Positions 35,791 through 47,434 of a stretch of DNA of 64,000 nt are shown in pieces. Location: NCBI RefSeq assembly GCF_010093535.1, contig NW_022985215.1:1-64000 (forward strand). Reading direction: 5' to 3'. The position numbers and the translations under genes were made by a program. Within the stretch, counting starts at the first letter, position 1; every line of letters begins with the position of its first letter. Under the pieces are notes generated by a model. That model was not told the origin of the DNA. It ran no database searches and was given only the letters and a program-made list of their open reading frames with translations. The stretch comes from Lindgomyces ingoldianus (Eukaryota; Ascomycota; Dothideomycetes; Pleosporales; Lindgomycetaceae).

Positions 35791-36549
35791 TAAGGTTTAC
35801 AGGGCCCCTTTAAGCCAGATGAAAAAGCTAACTGTGCAGTAGTAACTATAGTACTAGTTAGGAGCGCAACTCCGGGCTTATAACTCTTGCATAAGCTAAG
35901 GAGGGGTTATATAGGAAGCAAGTTAACAAGGCAGTGAGATCTAAACAAAGTGGATTAAACAAGCGTATTGTAAGGTCTGAGGAGCTTGATAGAGCTCTAA
36001 GCTGACTATATACTGTACGAGTTAGAAGCTATGCCTAATGAGTGAATAGTGCAGTACATGGGTATGATATCGCGTGAGACACGTGCGACAGTACACACAA
36101 ACAAATAAATATCCCTTTCCTTCGCACAAACTTAGACATCATCAGCAATCAACACTAGTTACCCACCTACCCCCTGTACGATGTTTACATCGTGCAAACC
36201 TTTCTGCCTTGTACGCACTTGCTAATACCAATTGCTAGCTAGCAGAGAGTCCATTCAACACAATCTCAATTTAACCGAACAGCGTTAAGTTAATTAAATT
36301 GATTGTTAACAACTCTGTAAGACTAAGACTAAGAGGGTTGGTAGGCAACGGGTAGGTTGGAACAGTTGATTGGCTCTACTAGTGAGATACTACTATGAGG
36401 GGCCCTAAGTGTAGGGTGCGCGCAGGGCCGTAGTATGCATGCCAAGAGCTAAGCGAGCCTTGGCCGGAGGCTCGAGGATCCGTCACAAACTCTGACGACA
36501 GCAACCCGAGGCAGGCGCTGGCAGACCCGACGCCGACCCAGTAATATAA
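35791..36549. other. Unassigned, probably repeat-derived
   Basis: Mixed composition without a supported frame. Contains the perfect hairpin CGATG-TTTA-CATCG at 36179-36192. The GC-rich stretch 36400-36540 looks unlike its neighbours. No paired ends found. Confidence 0.35.
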
Positions 36550-36749
36550 TGTAAGCAGCCAGAGCTACGTCACATGACTACGGTCCTATGACTAAGCTCG
36601 ATCAACTACTATAAGAGCCTCTGATTTGTACACTATACACATACATGAGGATACATACATGAACCACACACAATACACACGAGAACCCTCAATTCACCTA
36701 TCATATCTGCTCTCTATCTCCAGTGACACCTGGCCCCCACCTGCTTACA
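36550..36749. mobile_element. Solo-LTR-like element V
   Basis: 200 bp, from TGTAAGCAGCC to CACCTGCTTACA (perfect inverted TGTAAGCAG), flanked on both sides by TATAA. Little RIP-mutated. Confidence 0.8.
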
Positions 36750-36847
36750 TATAAAAATGGTTATTTATAAATAAAATATCTATAAGCTCTAACTAACAAA
36801 ACTCTAATCAAAAAGAAAGCCATATATAAAAAAGAATAACGTACTTT

Positions 36848-37147
36848 TGTCAGATATGCGCACCTACTGTCAAGACAGGAGGAACGCTGGACGAAAGCTG
36901 CTACATAGTACGAGCAATAAGCTTGAACAGTATGTTGCTGCAAATTGCAGCATGTTGCAGCTGGTCGCGCATAGGGCTAGTGCGCGAGGGATTCGGACCG
37001 GAAAAACAAAGCCGAGCAACACGAGCAGAGCAGACAAAGAGAAAAAGAAACATTGATAAATTAATACAATCAATCATCATCCCATACATCATATCCAAAA
37101 CCCATCATTCATCTTAGGAAGCCTAGAAACAGTGCTTCAATCTGACA
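36848..37147 (-). mobile_element. Solo-LTR-like family C, copy 5, without target duplication
   Basis: Runs from TGTCAGATATGCG to CTTCAATCTGACA and is nearly unmutated. Flanks are ACTTT and ATTAG, which do not match, and adjacent A sequence is deleted. That is consistent with recombination between two neighbouring C insertions. Confidence 0.8.
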
Positions 37148-37540
37148 ATTAGATACAGCTTACACTCTAAGCTTTTAAATAAAACATAAAACTCTTAAAG
37201 AAACATGCTGCAGCTATGTATACAGTTTTTTAAAAGATAATAAATAACTATACTGCTAGATAACCTTTACAAGCTAATTCTACAGCTAAATTATAAAGGC
37301 TAGGTAATAAGAAGGAGTAGGTGATTATTAAGACTATACTTAAGCTATATACGTAAGGATTTTCCTCTTAGATAGCATTTATAGCTAATATAGCTAATCT
37401 TTTGCGCACTAAGCGTAATCTAGGCTATATTAGCATAAACTAGCCTAGTATATTTATAAAGTGTTCTTTAAAGCTTAAAGTAAAGTTTTAAGCGCAAGTA
37501 TAGTTAATAGATATTTAGCCTATAATAAAGCCTATCTTGC

Positions 37541-37858
37541 TGTCACGGTATCCTCCCCGGATCCCAGACATAACCGTATTGGACGCGTACTGGAGTATTA
37601 TTAGTGCACGTCTGACACGAACACAACACAACACAGACATAAACTTAAGCATAAACTGCCTTAACACTAACTAAACCTAGAACAGGCTTAATTTATACCT
37701 AAAGCGCTTAGACTTCTAAGCTAAGTATTTAATTACTAATTTTCTTCTAAACCTTTTTATTCCTTACATAACATCTTATACTTACTATAATACTTTACAT
37801 AGTAATTAAACTAGACCTTTATAAAGCTCTATAACCTTACTTATGCATAATTATAATA
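37541..37858 (+). repeat. 5' LTR of G
   Basis: Its first 130 bp are nearly RIP-free, whereas its end is strongly mutated compared with the 3' LTR. Confidence 0.9.
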
Positions 37859-38799
37859 TTATGTTATATTAAAACCTTAGGTAAAAATAGCCTCTAAATT
37901 TAATCTAATAAGCTTAGTACTTATACAACTCTAAGCTATTAAAGTAAGCTAAGAAGCCTTTTAAAAAGCGCTTACTCTATAAGAAAGCTGCTATATTATA
38001 AGCTTAAAAGCTTTTTAAAAGGACTTTAAAAAACAGCTTTATATTATTAAGTAGTTTATTTCTGCCTTAACTTCTATTATAGTAGTAGGAACTAAGAACT
38101 TACTAGCCTTAAAGCCTACTTAAAAGTCTAGAGATAGCTTAACTCTTTTCTGTTTAACACTACTTATAACTTGTAACCTTTTTAACTTAGTAATAAAATC
38201 TAACTAACTCTCTAATCCCCTACTGTTTAACAGAAAATAGAAAGACCTACTTTTCTTTCTACACAAGCTCTAATATAAACTTAAAAGAAATATAGACTAA
38301 TTCCTCTTTAAACACTTCTAGTTACTATATGCCTACTTTTAACTTAACTACAACATAACAACCTTAATTAACTTACTAATAAATAAGAATATTATTAACC
38401 TAGATTAATTTATAGCGTTCTTGTAAGTAACTTATAAAGACTTAAATAAAAAGTTAACAGCCCTAAGTTGCCTAAACACTTTATAATAAAAAAAAAAAGC
38501 TTTACTTTACACTTTACTAAGTTCTGCTAACTTACATCTAATATAAGCCTAAATAAAATAGGTCTAATTATAGCCCTATATAACTCCCTTTTAACTAAAC
38601 TGTAACGCGCTATAGTAGAAGAACCTCTTCTAAACAACCTTAACACGTATGCAAACCTAATTGCTACCTACAATAATAACATAAGGTTCCTCCCTATACA
38701 AGCTCTAATACACCTCTAAACTAGCGCAGTTGCAAATAAGAACCCTAACATAATAAAAATTAATTTAAATTATGCTTTAGTTAGTTCTAAAAAGCGTAA

Positions 38800-41700
38800 A
38801 GATTATAAAAAAAAAAGTTAATACTTTAAGTGTAGTAAGCATAGTTATATTTTCTAAAACTACTTTATTTCTTTTCTTTAAGTCTACATAAGTAGTGCTG
38901 CTAGCACTTATTAAAGATTTTTACTATTTTAATTTTATTTCTATAAAGGCTCTAACTTATATTTAAGCTTTAATCTCTCTTACTACTCTTAACACAGCTG
39001 CAGCTATAGCAGTAAGAGCCTATAAAAAGGCTTATCCTAGGGCTAAGTTGCTTTTTAGAACTAATTTAACACTAGATCTTTACTAACTTATAGGCTAAGT
39101 CCTTTACTAATAACTAAAAGTACTAAGTTAATATTCCTATATATTTATAATAAAAAACTATATTAGCTCTAATATAGGCTTTTATTAACTTAGAAGCAAA
39201 CAGCATAGGTTACATTAATAAAAAACTAGCACGTAAACTAAATCTTTAATTAACACTACTTACTTAAATAATTTACTTAACTAGATTTAATAGAAAATAA
39301 CTTAAAAAAGGTTTTATCTTCTATACTATAACTATTATAATTACTTACTAACACTATAAAGAGCAGATTAAGCTCTATGTAATAAACATAAGACATTATA
39401 ACCTAATCCTAAGACAACTATAGCTATATTAGCATAAAGTTACTTTTAATTACTAAGAGTAAGTTCTAAACTTTAACTCTTTTTAATACTAAGATGTATA
39501 CTTACACTTACACCTAAACAACACCTAAGTAGCACTTAATATAGAAAGTTTTTAAACTTACTTTTTAATAACTTAAAAAAAAACTACCTAAGTAAAGCTA
39601 ACAAGCTAGGCCTTTTACTAAAATAAGCTATATAAAATAGTTTAATAACTACTTAAACTTAAAAAAAAAAAGCCTTTAAAAAATCTTTACCTACTTAATT
39701 TAAACATAAACTAGGACTTAAACAGCAGATAGACATCTACTACATAGAACCTGCCTTATTTATAACTCTAGCTTAATAACTAAATTATAAAATCTACGCA
39801 GTTATAATTTCTAATATAGACTAAGCTTTAGCTCCCTAAAAACACACTAACCTAAAAATAATAGTCCCTTAAAACTACTATAACCTGTTACATGTCTTTT
39901 CTTAAGATAAGCTTAATAAGCTTCTAACATAATATCTATATAATTACTAAATAACCTTTAAGCCTAGCAAACAACTTAGTTATAGGCTACTATATAAAAT
40001 GTTACTAAACAAATTAAAAGTGCTTTAAAAATACCTTAATAAGAATTTAAAAAAAAGGTTTATTTAAGCTAGCTTTTTACTAGTAGCGTTACCTATACTA
40101 TTTATAAAGAAACCTAAAAGTAGGCTTTAATTTTACATTAACTACTAAAGACTAAATACTATTACTATTAAAAACTAATACTTAATTTCTTTTTTATAAG
40201 AAACTCTAAGCTAACTAAGTAAAGCAAAGTATTTTATAAAGTTAGATATTATTACTGCTGTTAATAAGCTAAGAATAGTAAAAAGTAATAAGTAGCTAAC
40301 AGCGTTTTAGACCTAATACAGACTATTTAAGTACCTAGTAATGCCTTTTAGCTTAGCTAATATGCCTAGTACTTTTTAACATTTTATAAACAACTTGCTT
40401 TAACCCTACCTAGACGTAGTCTATACTATGTATATTAATAATATTCTAATCTATAGTAATAGCCTTTTAGAACATAAATAGTATATACGCCTAGTGCTAA
40501 AAGCTATAGAAGAAGCAGGTCTGTAACTTAATATAAATAAATGCAAGTTCTACTAATTAAAGGTTACATATTTAGAATATGTAATCTTTATAGATAGTAT
40601 CTAAATAGACCCTATTAAGGTTTAGACTATACTAGATTAGCAATACCTAAAGAATATAAAAAATGTTTAAGCTTTTATAAAATTTACTAACTTTTACTAA
40701 TAATTTATTAATAACTTTTTACAGTAAGTAAGCCTTATAATTACACTTACTAAAAAAAAAATTTAATTTAACTTTAACTTAAATTACTAATAGTTTTTTA
40801 ACTAGCTAAAAAAAGCCTTTACTAAAGCCTTAATACTCTACTACTTTAACTCTAAACTACTAATACTTGTAGAAGCTAATGCCTTAGACTACATAGTAGC
40901 AGAAGTTCTTTTCTAGACTAAACTAGACAGAACTATTAGGCCTATTACATACTTCTTAAAAAAATAAGCTTTATAGAAAGTAATTATAAGATCTACAACA
41001 AAAAATTACTTACTATAGTACACTGCTTTAAATAATAGCAACCTAAACTAGAAGGTGCAGCGCATCTAATATAGGTTCTATTTAACTATAAGAACTTATA
41101 GTACTTTATAACTATAAAATAACTTAGCTACTAATAAGCTTATTAGTTTAAATACCTATCTTATTTTAATTTTAAGATTACTTATTATCCTAGTTAAAAT
41201 AAAAGAAAACTAAATGCTCTTATAAAGCAATCCTAAAACATCTTTGCTTAGAAAAAAGTATAAAAGGCTTAACACTAAACTCTACTCTAACTTAAGCTAT
41301 TTTTAAACTTTAACTTAAATAAAATAGATTAAATAATTAATTAGATAATTACTAATAAGTATTTAAATAATAAATTTATTTAAGAAACCTTAGACCTGCT
41401 CTAAAACAGCGCTAGTTAGTTAAAAAAGGTAACACTAGCTAACTATAAAAACTAAAATAGCAAGCTGTATTACTATAACTAACTTATAATCTCTAATTTT
41501 AATAAACTAAGAATTAAACTACTTTAAATTATATATAACTTACTTATTAGAGGACACCTAGGCAAAGAAAAGACTCTTAACCTACTATAAAGAGAGTACT
41601 ACTAGCCCCGCATGTTCTATACTGTACGCTAATACATATTATGTTGCTATACTTGCTGTAAAGTAAAGGCCTTTTAAAAAAAGTATAATAGCCTACTTAA

Positions 41701-42019
41701 ACTACTCCTAATCCCTAAATAAGCTTAAAAAGATATATTAATTAACTTTATTATAAACCTACCCCTATCTAAAAAGTACATAAATATTATAGTAGTTATT
41801 AATTACTTAACTAAGTATTAACACTTAATACTATGTTCCTCTATAACTGCCCCTAATATAGCCTAGTTATTCTACTAATACATATAAGTTTACTATAGCC
41901 TGCCTAACATAATTATATTAGACAGAGGTACACAGTTTGTCTTAGCCTTCTAAAATAAACTTTATAAACAGCTCTAAATTATCTCTTATCTATTTATAGC
42001 TTTTTACTTAGAGACTAAT
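38800..42019 (+). pseudogene. gag-pol remnant of G (RT, RNase H, integrase)
   Basis: A zinc-knuckle trace is at 38815-38850 (FKCSKHSYIF). RT: MPFSLANMPSTF starts at 40341, and the catalytic box reads YINNILIYS at 40431-40457 where the family has YxDD, so both Asp codons became Asn. RNase H trace is at about 40850-40970 (LVEANALDYIVAEVLF). Integrase trace: INLPLSKKYINIIVVINYL at about 41740-41815 and LDRGTQFV at about 41918-41941. Stops replace Gln throughout. Confidence 0.85.
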
Positions 42020-42794
42020 NNNNNNNNNNNNNNNNNNNNNNNNNNNNNNNNNNNNNNNNNNNNNNNNNNNNNNNNNNNNNNNNNNNNNNNNNNNNNNNNN
42101 NNNNNNNNNNNNNNNNNNNNNNNNNNNNNNNNNNNNNNNNNNNNNNNNNNNNNNNNNNNNNNNNNNNNNNNNNNNNNNNNNNNNNNNNNNNNNNNNNNNN
42201 NNNNNNNNNNNNNNNNNNNNNNNNNNNNNNNNNNNNNNNNNNNNNNNNNNNNNNNNNNNNNNNNNNNNNNNNNNNNNNNNNNNNNNNNNNNNNNNNNNNN
42301 NNNNNNNNNNNNNNNNNNNNNNNNNNNNNNNNNNNNNNNNNNNNNNNNNNNNNNNNNNNNNNNNNNNNNNNNNNNNNNNNNNNNNNNNNNNNNNNNNNNN
42401 NNNNNNNNNNNNNNNNNNNNNNNNNNNNNNNNNNNNNNNNNNNNNNNNNNNNNNNNNNNNNNNNNNNNNNNNNNNNNNNNNNNNNNNNNNNNNNNNNNNN
42501 NNNNNNNNNNNNNNNNNNNNNNNNNNNNNNNNNNNNNNNNNNNNNNNNNNNNNNNNNNNNNNNNNNNNNNNNNNNNNNNNNNNNNNNNNNNNNNNNNNNN
42601 NNNNNNNNNNNNNNNNNNNNNNNNNNNNNNNNNNNNNNNNNNNNNNNNNNNNNNNNNNNNNNNNNNNNNNNNNNNNNNNNNNNNNNNNNNNNNNNNNNNN
42701 NNNNNNNNNNNNNNNNNNNNNNNNNNNNNNNNNNNNNNNNNNNNNNNNNNNNNNNNNNNNNNNNNNNNNNNNNNNNNNNNNNNNNNNNNNNNNN
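42020..42794. other. Assembly gap (Ns)
   Basis: 775 unknown bases inside the 3' part of G. The frame reported across it is an artefact. Confidence 1.
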
Positions 42795-42805
42795 AGGGGG
42801 GGTAC

Positions 42806-43123
42806 TGTCACAGTATCCTCCCTAGATCCTAGACATAACTGTATTAGACGTGTACTAGAGTATTATTAGTGCATGTCTAACATAAATATAACATAACATA
42901 GACATAAACTTAAGCATAAACTACCTTAACACTAACTAAACATAAAATAGGCTTAATTTATACTTAAAGCACTTAGACTTTTAAGCTAAGTATTTAATTA
43001 CTAATTTCTTTTTAAACCTTCCTGTTCCTCACACAACGTCTTGTACCTACTATAATACCTTACATAGTAATTAAACTAGACCTCTGTGAAGCTCTATAAC
43101 CTTACTCGTGCACAATCGTGACA
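42806..43123 (+). repeat. 3' LTR of G
   Basis: 318 bp, ends CACAATCGTGACA, followed by CTTGC of the target duplication and the interrupted A8 sequence. Confidence 0.9.
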
Positions 43124-43729
43124 CTTGCTAAAGTTGTACATGTTATTATCCTAGATGCTATACTTAGCTTTAATATTCTCTACAAGGCTAAACCTGCCCG
43201 AAATTACCCTAGAACTCTTATAGAGGGCTCTCTTATAGTTGTACTACGCGTAAATGTTACTTTAAGGTCTAAATAACGCTTCTTAAACATACTAGGCTAG
43301 TTTATGCTAACATAGCCTAGATTACGCTTAGCGTGCAAAGAATTAGCTATATTAGCTATAAATGCTATCTAAGGGGAAAATCCTTACGCATATAGCTTAA
43401 GTATAGTCTTAATAATCACCTGCTCCTTCTTATTACCTAGCCTTTATTAGTTAGCTGTAGAATTAGCTTATAAAGGTTGTCTAACACTATAGTTATTTAT
43501 TATCTTTTAAAGGACTTTGTATATAGCTGCAGCACGTTTCTTTAACAGTTTTATGTCTTATTTAAAAGCCTAGAGCGTAAGCTGTATCTAACGTTCTTTT
43601 AGCGCGTCTAAGTAGTGTTGTTAGGAATGCATTAGTGTAGGAAGAGTAGTTTAGTAGGGTCTTAGCAAAAGAAAGCGACTTAGGTGTGTGAGCAACTCGC
43701 CCGTGAAGTACGTTAGTGGTTATGTCCTA

Positions 43730-44824
43730 TTAAACTGGGGGTGGAAGTGGGGGTGGAAGTGGTGGCATCGGCGGTGGAGGTGGCCCTACTACACCAGGTA
43801 GTGGCCCGCCAGCCATTGGAGGTGGGCCTTGTAGAGGTATAGCTGGCAGGTCCTTCATATATGGATTCCTCGCAACCTTGAAAAATGGCTCGTCGAAGAT
43901 CTGACCAATTCCAATGGAGAAAATTGCCGAGCAAGCGACAATGAACCACTGTAGAATTTGGTTCGGCTTTCCGGCAGTAATGCTTGATATTGTGGGCAGT
44001 CCCTTGCCAGTCAAAAAGAGGTTGTCAGGGTTCCGTAGCGTTTCTGATGTTTGGCCTTCAATCGCCTGAAGTGTGAATTGTATACCAGCTGCAGTCTGTG
44101 CTACCGCCATTGCCGAAGCCAAAGCCAGCCCCAAGGATATGTAGAAAGACACAGTGGCACCTTTTCGATATCTCTCCGTTCTTTCTGGGCTCAGCTTCTT
44201 GTTGCTCATTCCTCGGATGACTTGGTCGCCCACTCTTACGTCTCTTTGGAGCATGACGAAAAAGAAAACGCCCAGGGCAAAGATGGCACCAGCGCCGGCC
44301 AACAGTGGAGGGAATATGTTCCCTTGTAGAGTCATTGCGAATTCAATGAGGCCCTCGGACACATTAACGCTGGGAAGAGGAGTGGTAGTGTTCCGAAACT
44401 TGGACGCTAAATCTGACGCTTTCATTCCATGGGTCGTGGAACAAACAAAGCCAGATGAACTGTTGATGCAAATACCTTCTCTAGTATTAGCCTTCAGTGA
44501 CAGGGTATCAATATCACCGAACTCACCAAAATAGCCTACGCGAAGATCAGTCGATGTAGGTGGATTGGTAGCAGGCAGATGGAGATTCAAAAAATGTAGA
44601 TTCGGAAGCCCAGGGGAGTTTGTAACACATCCCGTCAAGACTAGTGCTGGTTGAATGTTAGTAACATTTTCTCTGGAGCCCAATAATGACTCACTGTAGA
44701 ATGTAGTGATGGGGACTATGAGGAAATAAGCGAAAAAACGCCAATTCACGTCTCCTGTAGGCCGTCAGCTTCTAAAGTAAAGATCCATTCGAGGGAACTT
44801 ACAAAACTTCTGAGAGAATGGCAT
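43730..44824 (-). CDS. Fig1-like tetraspan membrane protein
   Basis: Predicted 347 residues from two exons (44824-44803 and 44751-43730) joined by a GTAAGT...GCTGAC...GGAG intron. The nearest acceptor (CTACAG) would create a stop, so the AG 3 bases later is used. After an N-terminal membrane segment comes GCVTNSPGLPNLHFLNL, then LRVGYFGEFG and a CINSSSGFVC pair. This layout recalls the Fig1 family (claudin-like Ca2+ influx and cell-fusion proteins of mating yeast and fungi, PF12351). Three more hydrophobic segments follow. The C-terminal tail is rich in Pro (PPPPPMPPLPPPLPPPV), unusual for Fig1 as I know it. Family assignment rests on motif memory. The stop codon is 14 bp from transposon A8, so the 3' UTR probably runs into transposon DNA. 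Confidence 0.7.
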
Positions 44825-46027
44825 ATTCACGACTGTGTGCTCAATAATGCCGTAACGTAGCTGTAGAGAAGGCTGGTTCTGTCTTGTTTCGTTCAAGAGT
44901 GTTTCCTTGTTGTACTTAAGTACTTCATAGCTACTCATAGCTATGATCCCCAAGTTATGTTATGTGACCTGTTTCAAGCGGATTGCTGCTTAAAATGGAC
45001 AATAGGCTAGCATTTTCCGCCCTTTGAAGAGGCTGTACGGTTTCAGAAAGTCACTCCACCGTACACTCACCATCCTTTTCGGAGCAACTCCATTCACGTA
45101 TTTCTCGGGGAAGCCGAGCACCTAGAGGAAACTGCCTTGGAATCAGCCCCATTCGGCTCAAATGGAGGGATGAACAAGACGCCAAATGCAAAACATGGTT
45201 GCTTGTATCCTCTAGTGTGGCGCCGCGGTGCAGCTAGTTCCTCTAGATGGATGTAGGCTGGGCGGTTGATATGAATCGATTGGAGAAGAGCAAACTTCAT
45301 TACCTTCGATCCCCAAAAATCTTGAAGATGTGAAGAGATTTTGGAGGTGGCGTGGTTGTTCTGTTTCCATTCGACCAGGTGCATGGACAATAAGACGGCC
45401 AAATGTACCTCGACATCCACTGACGCCTGAGCGGTAAGTGAGCCAACGATATCATTCCCACCTTGGACCAAAATACCGCATGGACAGAAAATAGTTGTTT
45501 CATGTTTTTGATGCGACAGCTACGCCTCAGCGCGAGATATCAAAGAGGAAAGGCTTAGGGTGCTGTGCCACTGGGAGATCATCTCAATCTGTCTTTAGCG
45601 ATAAAAGCCCGACTGTGCCGCTTGCTGATGGCGACTCGCCGGTACCGCGCGCGAATGCTGCCCCTGGCTTTTCTCAAAGCCACATACCTAACGTAGAATC
45701 AATTACCGAGCCCTTGGCTAGGAGAAGATTGACGTGTTCTGGGATAAGGTATATAAAAGGAACGTTGAAATCGCAATGGAGCCAAAATGCAGAATCAACC
45801 AACCCTTTGTTAAATCTAAATCTCTTCCAAGGCATCTTTGGATATTTCCTAACTCATCAATCCACACCACTCATTGCTATAGTAGAGGCTCTATTAACCG
45901 GCATTCCGCAGCTTCTGAGAGTACGCATCCCTCAAAAAACCTGCTACAAGAATATTAACTCCTCAAAGCCATCGATATCAGTTTCCCCTTTGTTTGTTTA
46001 GAGAACGAGCTGCTGAGTTCTTCCACG
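44825..46027. promoter_or_regulatory. Divergent intergenic region between the Fig1-like and DUF genes
   Basis: Ordinary composition. It must hold both promoters. A TATATAAAAG box is at 45750-45759, 268 bp before the ATG at 46028. Open frames at 45094-45471 (-) and 45495-46001 (+) lack an ATG start, overlap regulatory DNA and show no known domain. I do not call them, though a small spliced gene cannot be excluded. Confidence 0.45.
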
Positions 46028-47117
46028 ATGTCTGGATATCAGGGATACCCTTCATCCACTGCCTCGTACTCCTACTCGTACCCCGAAACATCGAATACCA
46101 GTACAGCTAGCGCCAACTCCACAGCTCAATATTCGGCCGCGGCACATAGTACGGCAGGACCAGCCCATTCAGGGTACGGATACAGTCAGTACCCTGCCTA
46201 TTCGAACGTTGCAGCATCATCGCCGTATTTCAATGTCGCTACTACCCAAGCAACGACGCAGAGTCCATATTCTCATCTGACCAGTCAGTATGCAACTACA
46301 TCAGCGTACTCCAATGTCACCACTACTCCAGCAACGACACAGCCTTCGTATTATTCAACCAGCCAATACGCAACCACGCCCGTGTATGGGACGGCCTCAA
46401 CACATCCTTCTTCCACATCCTCGCCTTATACCCAGAGCTTGTACCCTAAAAGCAGCACTACGGCACCAACAGCCACTGGAGCGAAGTCCTCAGTCGCTGC
46501 TCTGACCTCACGTTTCGGGCAGCCGGCTCAGTCAGCTCAGGCAAGATCGACGATGATTCAAACAGCCGCGCGGGATCGTGAGATCTATATTCTGTCCTAC
46601 CCGAGCGGGACTTTCAAATCCCACTGGGCGTTATGGATTCCCCGGAAGGACGCTAATCTACAAAGCTTGCCTGAGCAGAAAAAAGGACCCCAGGGGATGC
46701 TGATCCATGTCAAAGGTAGTCTCGCAGCAGGCTTCAAACATGAGTTTCAGCGCGCCAGCTATGGTCCTCAGAGCTTTGAACGCCCGTGGTACAAGGTGCT
46801 TGGAAGAATCCGCGAAGAACATCTTACGGATGGTCCCACTACAGGAACGGATAGCACGGCTTATAATACCGTGGAGACTTTGGCATTGAGCATTCCGGCT
46901 CCTGGTCCGAGTTTGAACTCTGCAATGAGTCCGGTGAGATTTCTTCATTCGCGGGATTCGGAATTTAGCTCATTATTTATAGGCCTCGGGTTTACGCCCA
47001 GAGATTCGCGATTGTCAGTGGTGGCTGAAACAACTGATCGACCAGTTAATTCAGCGCCAAATGCTCCATCCAGACGCATCGAAGATTGTTGCAGAAACCC
47101 CGATCCAGTGGGCTTAG
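46028..47117 (+). CDS. Ser/Thr/Tyr-rich protein with fungal domain of unknown function (DUF6914-like)
   Basis: Predicted 339 residues from exons 46028-46933 and 47004-47117. Residues 1 to about 175 are low-complexity, with recurring YATTxAYSN/TSQYATT-like units. The folded part starts at EIYILSYPSG, then HWALWIPRKD, MLIHVKGSLAAGFKHEF and IPAPGPSLNSA. The continuous open frame runs to 47128, but its last 60 residues look random. Removing a 70-nt GTGAGA...CAGAG intron restores IRDCQWWLKQLIDQLI, the CQxWL helix expected in this family. I recall the family as DUF6914; the number is from memory. Function unknown. The low-complexity N-terminus could be disordered or aggregation-prone. Confidence 0.75.
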
Positions 47118-47434
47118 AACCACAGTAATACGTTAAAGGTTTGGGTACTATGTTCCTCATCCTGGGGTAACACCATGGACTCAAACTTATGGCCATCCAC
47201 TGTAGTAAAGGAGCAGGCGCGGGGTATCCTTTTGTTATCGCTCCCTCTTTCGTTTCAGTCTGTCCTCTATTCCTCCTTCATTTTGTTATGCAACATGTTT
47301 CTCTCTGTTTGGTCTATGCGTTTTTCTGTTAGCACTCTCATTGGTTTATGGTTTAAAGAATGCTCGTCATTTCTCAGCATAATATTCTTTAATGACCCCT
47401 GAGGAGAACAGTAAATGATACCAAATACATATGC
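47118..47434. terminator. Convergent 3' regions
   Basis: About 300 bp between the stop codons of two convergent genes (46028-47117, + and 47435-48385, -). T-rich on the plus strand. No gene in it; the plus-strand frame at 47175-47402 has no ATG-led domain. Both 3' UTRs should lie here. Confidence 0.5.

Larger units (their letters stand above)
37541..43123 (+). mobile_element. Ty3/Gypsy LTR retrotransposon G, full length, RIP-inactivated
   Basis: LTRs of equal length (37541-37858 and 42806-43123, 318 bp) begin TGTCACGGTATCC or TGTCACAGTATCC and end GTGACA (ATAATA in the mutated 5' copy). The element is flanked by CTTGC on both sides. A polypurine tract (AGGGGGGGGT) precedes the 3' LTR. Domain order is gag zinc knuckle, RT, RNase H, integrase, which is Gypsy order. 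All frames are broken by stops at former Gln codons. A gap of Ns removes the 3' part of the integrase region. Confidence 0.93.
36837..43715. mobile_element. Foldback element A8, carrying C5 and Gypsy element G
   Basis: The left TAACGTACTT survives at 36837-36846, followed directly by C5, then A sequence from ATTAGATACAGC to 37540. G sits inside, then A resumes and ends GCCCGTGAAGTACGTTA at 43715. About 100 bp of A next to C5 is missing. The right end lies 14 bp from the stop codon of the Fig1-like gene. Confidence 0.75.

Noticed and set aside
42008..42811. Open frame across the N gap
   Set aside because: Translation of unknown bases only.
43713..43949. Alternative-frame ORF at the 3' end of the Fig1-like gene
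   Set aside because: Shadow of the proline-rich tail in another frame; partly in transposon A8.
44051..44534. Plus-strand frames opposite the Fig1-like gene
   Set aside because: Antisense shadows of the coding strand without domain or own start context.
45094..46001. Two frames between the Fig1-like and DUF genes
   Set aside because: Both start at TTG rather than ATG, show no family resemblance and lie in the region that must hold two promoters.
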